A stretch of DNA of 64,000 nucleotides from Saccharicrinis sp050589685 (GTDB lineage Bacteria > Bacteroidota > Bacteroidia > Bacteroidales > Marinilabiliaceae), in NCBI RefSeq assembly GCF_050589685.1, contig NZ_JBNGOS010000001.1, positions 124,001-188,000 on the forward strand. Direction: 5' to 3'. Positions 27,881 to 36,600 of the stretch are shown piece after piece. Numbering within the stretch: the stretch's first letter is position 1; every line of letters starts with the position of its first letter. Below the pieces are notes generated by a model. It saw only the letters and a program-made list of their open reading frames with translations, was not told where the DNA came from and ran no database searches. The translations under genes were made by a program, and so were the position numbers.

Positions 27881-30474
27881 TTATGCGGCGGCAAACTAAA
27901 AATCGATTTCCCATTGGTATTTACAAACCCTTTAACGGCATAGGTCCTGCCTTTTTTAAATTTGTTTTTAGGAATACCAATAGTAAACGCTCCATCTTCC
28001 ACCGCTGTTGTTTCATACAAATCTTCCTCAACATTCAGATAGGAGATATCGCTTACTGAAATTCCAAACCTGACATCACCGTCCAATTTAATATTGGTGA
28101 AGCTTACCGTTACCAGGTAAACCTGTTCTTCTTCTTTAATATCTTTTACCTCAATTACTATTTGGTTGTCGCGTTTTATAATAGTGGCCGTATTCGGGTA
28201 GAAATCACATTCACCATCCGTATTATATGATTTGACGGTATAGTAGTAATTATCTCCATGTTCAACAGATTCATCCAGGTAAGAATTTCCTATGATATCT
28301 TCCGCTAAGACTTCCAACTCATGCAATTTTTCACCCCTGTAAAGCCTGTATTTTACGTCAGGATTGACAGTGTCCTGGGCTACCCATTCTAAAAATACGT
28401 TACCTTCCTTTGTTTCTTTTGCTGAAATATTTCTTGGAGGGAACGGCAGATTCTTTTTACAGATTACCATTTGCACATCAGACTTATCGCCAACACCCAA
28501 TCCATTATAAGCAACAACACTAATTTGATACGGAACGTCATACTTTAATCCTTCAATACGGTAACCGAAAACATTTTTAGCGTCATACTCGGTGATATTC
28601 TTCCCATCGTCCACAAGTACCCTGTATCCGCTTGCATTTTTAACACTCTCCCACATAACGGTTATGGTTGTATCTCGCCGGGCCGTTTTAAAAATGGCAG
28701 GTTGTCCGGGCATTCCGTATTTCAAATGAACCAAAGGCGACAAAGAACTTTCTCCTTCATTGTTATACGCCTTAACCGCAAAGTAATAATCCTTCCCAAC
28801 CTTAACGTTTGATATGGTTGTGCTGGTGTTATTCGATCCGGACAGCTCCAGTTCGTTTTCAAGCCTATTCTCATCTGTTCCGTATACCACCTTATATCCG
28901 TTGGCAATATCCCGCTTCCACCAGGTTAGCGCAATGCCTTTCTCTACCACCTTTGATTTATAAATCCGCGGTGCGGCAGGTGCATATTTATCCTCCGATT
29001 CCCACATGATTAGGGTTACTGAATAAGGTCGGATTTGAATATCCTTGCTTTTCATCTCCTCTTCATGAACAGGAATATTTTTGTTTTCTGCCACTTTGGA
29101 ATACATATACCTGCACAATACTTTTTCTTGAAGTCGACTGTTGTCGCGATATATTTCCAGAGGGAGATTTTGGGGTGAACGATTGGTGACAATTAAGTAA
29201 TCATGACCATTGATCCCTTTAAATGCCCTGGCATATAAACCATCTACCTGTTCGTTTTTTAAACCGTTTACTTTTACATTATTTTCAATAATGGTATTCC
29301 AGGTATACACACTATTGTTGGTCGCCTCATGAATCAATTCTATCGCCTTGCCTTCGTCATCTTTTCGGATGCCCGTCCTCAATTCGTCGGTATTTATCTT
29401 CTCACCTTTCTTATAGGCTTCCCGAATAACATTGTTTAAGTTTTTTCCCGGCCAGTACTTGTTACTTATTTCGTGACTGCCGATATAAAAAGCGTTGGGG
29501 TGTTGCAATTGACGTAAAGTATATTCCGCATTATAGATAGCGGAAACAATCCCATTCAAAGGTTTGTTCCAAACACCAAACTCCGTAATCATCAGCGGAA
29601 CTCCATCCCAGGTATAATCCTCGATTTCCTGCATGGCTGCCGGAGAGGTTGCTTCGATAACTTTGGTATTTACCCTTTTGAACCCTTTTTCAAAGGGCTC
29701 ATTGCCTCCCACATGCGGTGCATAAGAGTGCTTGGAGAAAACATTCCAATAAGCCCCGTGTTCTTCCTGGTATTGATGAATTTCCTTCATAAATCCCCAA
29801 ATTCCGTCCCAGGTGCAATTTAACGCCAGCTTAGCATCCGGGAATACTCCTTTAATAGCATCAGCATAGGGTCTCATCTTAACCGCATAATCGTAGCCGT
29901 CATTCCACCAATAGCGATCCCTATGCGGGACATAAAAATATGGTTCGTTACAAAACTGCCATGCTTCAACTTGTATATTGTTGTTTTTACAAAATCGCGC
30001 TAATTCTTTGGCCACTTGCGGGGTTTCCGTAAAACCATTGATTGTTATGATCAGCTTGCCTCCTACTTCCCCCAGTAACTCATATAAATCGATCAATCGA
30101 TGTGGCCCTTTGACCTGGGTAAATTCGTAACCTGTAAAATATGCCTTTTGATGATCAAACATCATGGCATAATCCTTATCGTACAATCCTGTCGCACTGT
30201 TAAAAGCATCTCCCATCGTTCCGGAAAAATACCTTAACCAGCCCGGTTTTAAACCATGAACGGCTTTTCTAAAATCGGGATGCGAATAACTCCATACTTT
30301 GTCTGCTATTCGCACATTAAAACCACTACAACCTTCTTCTAATTCATGACCTTTTGAAGTGTTAATTATAATTTTTGTTTGGGCAGATAATTCCCTGCAA
30401 AGCAAACATGATTGAATAGTATTAAACCCGATAATAAATGCTAATACTAACGTAAAAAATTTCACTTTTTTCAT
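27862..30474 (-). CDS. Clan-A-like glycosidase with Fn3 domains, paralogue of 18703-22641
   Basis: 870 residues with signal peptide (1-32). TIM-barrel domain about 35-325 with E177 in FCNEPYF and E298 in ITEFGVW as probable acid/base and nucleophile; beta-domain to about 490; Fn3 modules about 495-760; a final beta-rich segment to 870. It shares the core of the 1312-residue protein but lacks its two N-terminal modules and its T9SS sorting domain. Its stop codon overlaps the start of sulfatase-derived sequence, so a deletion may have removed a former C-terminal sorting domain. Probable endo- or exo-glycanase; family not assignable by reading. Confidence 0.75.
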   Translation of the reverse strand: MKKVKFFTLVLAFIIGFNTIQSCLLCRELSAQTKIIINTSKGHELEEGCSGFNVRIADKVWSYSHPDFRKAVHGLKPGWLRYFSGTMGDAFNSATGLYDKDYAMMFDHQKAYFTGYEFTQVKGPHRLIDLYELLGEVGGKLIITINGFTETPQVAKELARFCKNNNIQVEAWQFCNEPYFYVPHRDRYWWNDGYDYAVKMRPYADAIKGVFPDAKLALNCTWDGIWGFMKEIHQYQEEHGAYWNVFSKHSYAPHVGGNEPFEKGFKRVNTKVIEATSPAAMQEIEDYTWDGVPLMITEFGVWNKPLNGIVSAIYNAEYTLRQLQHPNAFYIGSHEISNKYWPGKNLNNVIREAYKKGEKINTDELRTGIRKDDEGKAIELIHEATNNSVYTWNTIIENNVKVNGLKNEQVDGLYARAFKGINGHDYLIVTNRSPQNLPLEIYRDNSRLQEKVLCRYMYSKVAENKNIPVHEEEMKSKDIQIRPYSVTLIMWESEDKYAPAAPRIYKSKVVEKGIALTWWKRDIANGYKVVYGTDENRLENELELSGSNNTSTTISNVKVGKDYYFAVKAYNNEGESSLSPLVHLKYGMPGQPAIFKTARRDTTITVMWESVKNASGYRVLVDDGKNITEYDAKNVFGYRIEGLKYDVPYQISVVAYNGLGVGDKSDVQMVICKKNLPFPPRNISAKETKEGNVFLEWVAQDTVNPDVKYRLYRGEKLHELEVLAEDIIGNSYLDESVEHGDNYYYTVKSYNTDGECDFYPNTATIIKRDNQIVIEVKDIKEEEQVYLVTVSFTNIKLDGDVRFGISVSDISYLNVEEDLYETTAVEDGAFTIGIPKNKFKKGRTYAVKGFVNTNGKSIFSLPPHKNLKVK

Positions 30475-30874
30475 AATTGATTTTAAATATTATCCTTAAA
30501 TTCAAAAGTATACTATTCAATACCATTATGTTATAAACATACCTACATTATATAGGATTTAAAATCAATTATTATTACTTTAAATGCATTTGATATGAAT
30601 TATTATTCACTCTTATCTTTCAAAGACTTTTGTTTGTTGGGGAGGTCTAAATTCAGCAACAACATACACAAGAAGTAATATTGTTGATGAATGAAAACAA
30701 AAAACTTTTTAACTACCATAAAATTCTTGGATCAAGTTCTGAAATTTAATTTTGCTCTCACTTCTTTAGTTTATTGCGCTTGTAAGTTTTGGAAATATTA
30801 AGCAGAATTACCCATCAATAGAAATCGTAGTCATTTGTGCACTCCATGGAGAACTTCATGTTAAAACTCTTTTT
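30475..30874. other. Non-coding spacer
   Basis: AT-rich 400 bp upstream of the glycosidase at 27862-30474; it must contain that gene's promoter, but I see no clear TAnnTTTG/TTTG pair on the minus strand and no gene. Confidence 0.4.
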
Positions 30875-31066
30875 AACCCGCAATATGCATTAGAAATTCT
30901 ATTACCCATTGAAATTACTTTAAAACAAGACACTTCGTTGCTTCACTTCAACTCACCAGAACGATGCTCCCGAAAGTAATCGGAACAAGTGATGCCTCGT
31001 TTCAGTAATGCTTGTTTTATTGTACTTGCAATGCTCATGACGAACCTCCAATACATAATCCGGGTT
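30875..31066 (-). repeat. Dispersed TIR element, copy 4 (192 bp)
   Basis: Inverted relative to copies 1-3. On the plus strand it begins AACCCGCAATATGCATT and ends ATACATAATCCGGGTT. It carries the CCCGAAAGTAATCGG hairpin insert and the TCATGACGAA segment, making it the most complete form. It lies between two divergent genes. Confidence 0.82.
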
Positions 31067-31274
31067 TAAACTTTTACAACAGATCTTTCTTCACCCTTTC
31101 ATTCCGTACAAACCACAGCCCTACTTATATCCTGGCTATATTTTCACATGCAACATTGTTGTATTGAAAACAATTTGGCACAATCAGTTGAAACACTCTT
31201 TTTACATTGACACCCGGAAATCTATACACTAACTTGGATTCATTATTCCAATTAAAAAATTAGGAGGAGAAACA

Positions 31275-31763
31275 ATGGCTTTAAGAAGAATTTTTCCAAT
31301 GAGTAACAACTACTTCCAGGGCGCAGAACAGGGAATATGTACGGTGGCTTCCTTGCAGTGGGCAAAAAAGTGTCTGAAATTAGGTAGAGGCTTAGGCAGC
31401 TTTAACGAACTGCAATTAAGTGGACACCAAATGAACGCCCTAATGGCCGTATGGCGAAGGTATGATAACTCCCCTGCTGCCCAAACCTTAGGCATGGGAC
31501 TTAGAATAGTGGGCAACGACCGTGCTGTTAACCAGTTTATTGATGTGCAACGTTTTGTAAACCTAAGCGCGTCCAAGACTTGCATTTTTTGGACCCACAA
31601 CCATACTATGGGTTACCGTGTATCCACCCGACACGGCAGGGAATGCGAATTCTTTGATATTGAAGACGGACTGTGGGTGGCGGATAACGATACCGAAATA
31701 AGACAGGTCGTAATCCAGAATTATGGAGCAGCAATAACCGGTATGCGGATCGTTAGTTTGTAA
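31275..31763 (+). CDS. YopT/papain-like cysteine protease candidate, possible T6SS effector
   Basis: 162 residues, preceded by a good Shine-Dalgarno-like TAGGAGGAGAAAC. The pattern QGICTVASLQW (Cys22), FWTHNHTMGYR (His108/His110) and ECEFFDIEDGLW (Asp128) fits the Cys-His-Asp triad and spacing of YopT-type (C58-like) papain-fold proteases, where Cys sits at a helix start before a Trp and His and Asp are about 16-20 residues apart. There is no signal peptide. It lies on the opposite strand from, and about 1 kb beyond, the Rhs toxin-immunity genes, so an effector role is inferred from context. Length is short for the fold. The reading frame after its stop contains another coding-like tail. Confidence 0.55.
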   Translation: MALRRIFPMSNNYFQGAEQGICTVASLQWAKKCLKLGRGLGSFNELQLSGHQMNALMAVWRRYDNSPAAQTLGMGLRIVGNDRAVNQFIDVQRFVNLSASKTCIFWTHNHTMGYRVSTRHGRECEFFDIEDGLWVADNDTEIRQVVIQNYGAAITGMRIVSL

Positions 31764-31924
31764 CCTTTGACCTTAAAGGAAACCTGTACCATGTTGGTGA
31801 TATGGTTCCCAATGGCAAGCTTGATATGCCTCGTAAAGGAAGTGGTAGTAGAGGTCAGATATTACGAAAAGTATGGATATATAAAGGTTACCACTCGGTG
31901 GCATTGCCTATATGGATAAAATAA
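31757..31924 (+). pseudogene. Orphan coding tail after the protease candidate
   Basis: A frame overlapping the last codons of the 162-residue gene reads FVTFDLKGNLYHVGDMVPNG, then KLDMPRKGSGSRGQILRKVW and IYKGYHSVALPIWIK-stop. It has no start codon before its upstream in-frame stop. It looks protein-like, so it is either the true C-terminus of the upstream gene joined by a frameshift in GTTAGTTTGTAAC, or the end of a deleted gene. Family not recognised. Confidence 0.4.
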
Positions 31925-31997
31925 TATCAATGACAGACTTGGGCTGGATTTAATATCCTTTTTCCCAATATCCTGCCAAAAAATGGAAGTAATTGGA

Positions 31998-32241
31998 GGA
32001 TTTCTCAACCAGAGAATAAATCTATACCACCAGCGAAGATATTCATGCCGCCAGAGAGGAACCTATACCGCCAGAGAGGAATGATCACCCGCCCGATAAA
32101 GGTTTTTACCCGCCAGTTGGAACTTTTTTGTCGCCAGAGAAAAGGTGTCGGATGCCAGAGAGAACTTTTGAGCCACCCGTGAAGCGTTTTAGACGGTCAG
32201 AGAGAAAATTTGTACGACTTGAGAAGAAATATTGCTGTTAA
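31998..32241 (+). repeat. Degenerate tandem repeat of about 21 bp (11 units)
   Basis: Units centre on CCGCCAGAGAGGAA with variable spacers of 6-9 bases, giving a period of 19-23 bp, mostly 21. One frame is open from 32020 to the stop at 32239-32241 and reads as heptads such as PIPPERN, DHPPDKG, FYPPVGT, FLSPEKR, RMPERTF, EPPVKRF, RRSERKF. No start codon opens this frame outside the repeats, so I list it as a repeat rather than a gene. Confidence 0.65.
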
Positions 32242-32250
32242 TATGTAATA

Positions 32251-32314
32251 CCGATTGGTTAATGAACTGGGCGTTAAATTTGCTTCGCATTTAACGCTGT
32301 CATTAATCCATCGG
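32251..32314. repeat. Long imperfect hairpin (64 bp)
   Basis: Outer arms CCGATTGGTTAATGA and TCATTAATCCATCGG pair with two mismatches; inner arms GCGTTAAAT and ATTTAACGC pair perfectly around a TTGCTTCGC loop. Could be a REP-type palindrome or a bidirectional terminator; it has no T-run. Confidence 0.6.
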
Positions 32315-32434
32315 CATAAAACCAAGTGCTAACTTCATAGTTAAAATGGTATAACTTTTACATCTAAAGCAGAAACATTGTCACCATTGTATTTGCCTTA
32401 ATTTCAAGCTACATCACAACCCTTTAACAAAAAT

Positions 32435-32639
32435 CCCGCTGTCGTGCGATTGTATCGTGTGACTCAAATAGAGTTAAATACAAAAACATTTACATTATTA
32501 CGTATTAAATTTCCAAGCTTAACTCTTCATTATGTGTTTTACAAAGAATGATTAATATTAAACAAAAACTACATCATTTATAATAAAAGCTTATGTTTAA
32601 GTGTCAAAATCACACGATGCAATCGTGCGATAGCGAGGG
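32435..32639. repeat. 205-bp element with about 28-bp terminal inverted repeats
   Basis: The left end CCCGCTGTCGTGCGATTGTA followed by TCGTGTGA is matched, inverted, by TCACACGATGCAATCGTGCG followed by ATAGCGAGGG at the right end. Between them lie about 145 bp of AT-rich sequence without genes. This looks like a MITE or a large REP-pair element; no clear target duplication is seen. Confidence 0.65.
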
Positions 32640-32668
32640 CTCAAAGATAAATTGTTATTATAGAAAAA

Positions 32669-32689
32669 GCTCGGATTACAAATCCGAGC
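32669..32689. repeat. Short perfect hairpin
   Basis: GCTCGGATT-aca-AATCCGAGC, 9-bp stem with a 3-nt loop, just downstream (minus strand sense) of the 193-residue gene. Same design as the hairpin at 4405-4423. Confidence 0.5.
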
Positions 32690-32767
32690 GAGCTGGGGCT
32701 TTTAGAAATTGGTTTAAAGAAAAAAATAAGTTAATTTGAAATCGAGAACAAAATTATTGGACAGAGT

Positions 32768-33349
32768 TCAGCTTACATTCCCGGATAACATTTCAAACCT
32801 AGGCCAAATATCCATTAAATATTTCTTAATTAAGCTTGCATGTGAAAGAGGTTTTGATAAATTACAAATATCTTCATTTGTCTCATAATCAAGAAAAACA
32901 ATAGATTTATTAATTAGTAATTCTTTTAATTTCTGTATCTCTTCTTGTAAATTATTATCTAATACCCATTTATATGTTGGTAAATAAATAAATTTTCGAG
33001 CCTCAAGATACCCTAACAAAACATCTTCATTTATTCCTTTTTTATGTCCTAATACTTTACCATAGGATTTTATACTTCTTTTTAGACCTTTCATAGTTTT
33101 TATGTCAAGTTTTAATAAATCTATATCATTTCTTTCAAAAACTTTTAAGGCTTGCCATACACCTTCAACTGAGGTAGATTTTATATCTTTTGAAAATGGA
33201 ATAGGTATATTTCCATGGGGAAAGAAAGGACTAAATTTTATCCAAGGTTGGATACCTTTGGTTGTTACATCAATTATCTCTGCAGATGGATATTTCTTTA
33301 GCAATTTATCTATTTTTTTTCTTTTACTCTCGATATATATTTCCATCAA
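32768..33349 (-). CDS. Unrecognised protein in the Rhs toxin-immunity block
   Basis: 193 residues, soluble, no signal or membrane segment. Conspicuous blocks are AEIIDVTTKGIQPWIKFSPF, FPHGNIPIPFS and STSVEGVWQALKVFERNDID, then a Lys-rich helical middle and a leucine-rich C-terminus. I do not recognise the family with certainty. It overlaps the upstream gene by 4 bp (33346-33349), so it is translated with it. Being third in the Rhs-immunity string, it could be a second immunity protein, an orphan from an earlier toxin tip, or a DNA/RNA-handling enzyme; the sequence does not decide. Low GC compared with the Rhs core suggests acquisition. Confidence 0.7.
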   Translation of the reverse strand: MMEIYIESKRKKIDKLLKKYPSAEIIDVTTKGIQPWIKFSPFFPHGNIPIPFSKDIKSTSVEGVWQALKVFERNDIDLLKLDIKTMKGLKRSIKSYGKVLGHKKGINEDVLLGYLEARKFIYLPTYKWVLDNNLQEEIQKLKELLINKSIVFLDYETNEDICNLSKPLSHASLIKKYLMDIWPRFEMLSGNVS

Positions 33350-33651
33350 GTGAATAATTTATTTGCCAATTCTGAAAGTTCGAAACCTGCATCTTCTATT
33401 TTACAAATCAGATCTTCTGAAAAAACATTCTCACTCACATAAAAATGATTTGAAATATCAACAAAACATAATGCAAGATCTTTTGGCACCATACTTTTGT
33501 CCTTATATTCATCAACTAAAAATAATACAGCTTCCTTCACCTTTGAATACTTCTCATTATCGAAGAATCTTTCCGTTCTTAATTTTACAGGAATAGATTC
33601 TTCTCCTAATAAACCATCTATTATAATATTTGTTGCATCACATTTGTTCAT
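33346..33651 (-). CDS. Probable immunity protein for the Rhs C-terminal toxin
   Basis: 101 residues, small, acidic and soluble (IDGLLGEESIPVKLRTERFF, then DEYKDKSMVPKDLALCFVDI). Its ATG overlaps the Rhs stop codon (TAATG), the classic arrangement for a polymorphic-toxin tip and its cognate immunity gene, which must be co-produced. Very AT-rich compared with the Rhs core, as usual for exchangeable tip-immunity cassettes. No family recognised; the assignment rests on position, size and coupling. Confidence 0.65.
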   Translation of the reverse strand: MNKCDATNIIIDGLLGEESIPVKLRTERFFDNEKYSKVKEAVLFLVDEYKDKSMVPKDLALCFVDISNHFYVSENVFSEDLICKIEDAGFELSELANKLFT

Positions 33652-36600
33652 TACTTACAATTTGTTTTGAATTTATTTGCATCAACTTCTTCCATCGCAT
33701 CAGCAGGTATCTCACCAACAAGTAATACTTCTTTGGATTTGGCAGGAATATTTGCAGATCCCGATCCCACCCCACTTGCAATAGCTTTTTCTTTGGTTGA
33801 GATATCAATAATTTGAACATTTGGCCCAAGTTTATCTGTATCAATCGCCACCATCTTTTGACCAGGACTATGCCATTTATCAGCCAAATAAGTGGGGTCT
33901 TTACTAGTAGATATGAATTGTGAACCTTTATTTCTACTTCCTGAAGAAACATGTCCATGAACAGTCATACCTCGATTTGGTTTTTTAGCTGACAGCCCCT
34001 TAGAAGGATCTTCATCAGACCTTAAAAGCCTATAAATAATTTCCAGACCAAATATATCGATAAAATAATTTACATCTGGTACATATGAATACAGATTAAG
34101 GTTTTGAGCCAACAATCCTATCGGATCCTGACTAACATATCCACCACTCTGCGGATCATAATACCTAAACCTATTATAATACAGTCCCGTTTCCACATCC
34201 TCATATTGCCCCGGATAACGGAACGGACAGGCATCTCTACGCCCTTTCAAATTTAATAAATCTCCGTAAATAGTAGTGTCTGCTGCCCAAATTTGTTTTC
34301 CGTTGGCATCAAACATTTGGGTGGGGGTGCCCAGGTAGTTGGAGATAATGCTAAAGCGTTCTTCTCCCACTAGCTTGGCCACAGGTGCAAAACTTTCAGG
34401 TTCAAAAACCCAGGTTGTTACAGCTGATGGTGGCCCATTGGCAGGTGCGTTTGAAATTAGTTCTTTAGCTTTATTTATGCTTTCCGGACCTTTTGTTGAA
34501 TAATCTTGTTTTGTTTCCTGTTGTATTGCTGTTTCAACCCATTCATGTAACGGCACGTTACCGTCCCAAACCCAACGGGTGGTTTTGTTATGGAATGTTT
34601 TGGAGAGTCTTCGTCCCAGGGCATCGTAGGTAAAGCTTACCTCATAACCATCGGGTCGTATTACTTTGGCCAGCATACCGGAGGCATTCCACTGGTATAA
34701 CCAGACTTTACCACTGGCTTCCGTTTTTTTAATGAGGTTGCCTTCGGCATCGTAATCGTAGGTGGTACCCATGGCTTCCAGCAACTGTCCGGCCGGACCG
34801 TACTTCCTGTCTTTTTGATCCTTTGCTTTAAACAAGTTGCCCACGGCATCGGGCATGCGGAACTCAAATGAGCCATCGCCATATTGTGCCCCGGCCAGGT
34901 TACCCAATGCATCATGATCAAAGGAGGTGGTTCCATGGTGGGCATCGAGAATTTTACGCAAACGGTCGTTTACGTCCCACTGGTAACGTTTGTCCATAAA
35001 ATTACCACCTGAACCACGTATAATATGATGGATAGGTCGCCCCAGTTTGTCACGCTTGGTGATACTGCGTATTCCCCCCGGCAAACTACGTTCAATTTCC
35101 AAGCCCATCTTGTCGCGGTTAAAAACGGCATTCCATGTTATCCCATCACCTTGTTGGGCACCCAAATGTTCCACATCGCCCATGGCATTGCGGGTAATAT
35201 CGATATTGGCACCTAAAGAAGAAGTTAATTTGGTTCTTCGTCCAAGTATATCATAAAAAGATGCTACCTCAAATTCACCCTGTACTTCTCTGCTTACCTG
35301 TCCGAACAGATCCCTTTCAAATTGTACTTTCTGATGTTGGTTTTCAGCTCCAAGTAATTCCCCATCACCCCGGTATTCATATTTTTCATTGGTTTCATCA
35401 TGGTAGTTAACCCGGGTCACACGTCCTGCCGGATCGTACTCATATTTAGTCCACTTTTCCTCTGGCCGTTCAACTTTAATGACTTGTCCTGCCGTATCGC
35501 GATAATAGGTTCGGGTCAGTTGATCAAAACCGATTTCCTTAAATACATTTCCCAATGGATCTAACTCGAAGCGATATACCGAACCTTGCTCGTTGGTGAT
35601 TCCCGTTAACTGATCTTCGGTATCGTAATGAAATTTAACTGTTGTACCTGCCTCGCTTCTCGAAGCCAGTCGGTTCATCCCTTTGTAAGTAAATGCCACA
35701 TCATGTTGCTTGTCTTTGGCTTGCAGCACATTGCTTTCTCCATCGTATTTGAGTTCGCGGGTATTACCGTCCGGCTCTTCTACTTTTATCACCCTTCCCA
35801 GTTCATCAAAGTAACGTCGCTGAATGTTACCGTTGGGATCGGTAACGGTTATACATCTCCCAAGAAAATCGTAATCCCATTGACTTTCACCTCCATCCGG
35901 CGTTACCAGCTTCGAAAGGTTGAGCCACTTGTCGTAATCCAGCCTGGTATTGTTTCCTGCCGCATCGGTGACCATATTTAAAAGTCCTTGCCAATAGTTA
36001 TATTGCGTGAAACGGTTTAGACAGTCTTTCCGCTGAACAAGGTTACCGTATTTATCATATTTCCATTGCCATTTACCACCAACCGCATCAATTGCTTCAA
36101 CCAGTTGATCCTCCTCATCAAACTCCATGGAAATACCAGCTCCATCCGGAAGTACAATAGAAATTTGGTTACCCCTTTCATCGTAAGCGTACCCGGTCGT
36201 CCTGCCTAATTCATCCAATTCCTCGGCTACCTCGTTAAACTCGTTGTATTTAGTGTATGAACTGTTACCTAAAGCATCTATTACCTCAATCACAACCCCT
36301 TCGGAATTGTAATAGTGATGGGTTTTGTGGCCGAGGGAGTTTTCAACAATGGTCATGCCGTCCCCGGGAAAATAAGTCAGTTGATGATCATATATCCCAT
36401 CATCCCCCCAGGTATGAATGCAATGGGCATTTTCATCATTGCCTTCATATTCGAAATAAAAATTCAAACCATTACGGTTGGTTTCTTTTATTAAAAGATG
36501 GTTTTTATAATCATAACAGAACGATTGCTTCAACGCATCATCCGCTTTGATTAAATCGCCATATTTATTGTAGTTGTACGAAACCAGTAATATTGTTTCA

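Noticed and set aside
31998..32639. CRISPR-like array in the accessory island
   Set aside because: The 21-bp units are degenerate with 6-9 bp variable parts, no constant spacer length and no cas gene; the neighbouring inverted repeats are single pairs.
33638..33958. 106-codon alternative frame over the Rhs tip
   Set aside because: Overlaps the ART-like tip in another frame; no start context and no similarity.
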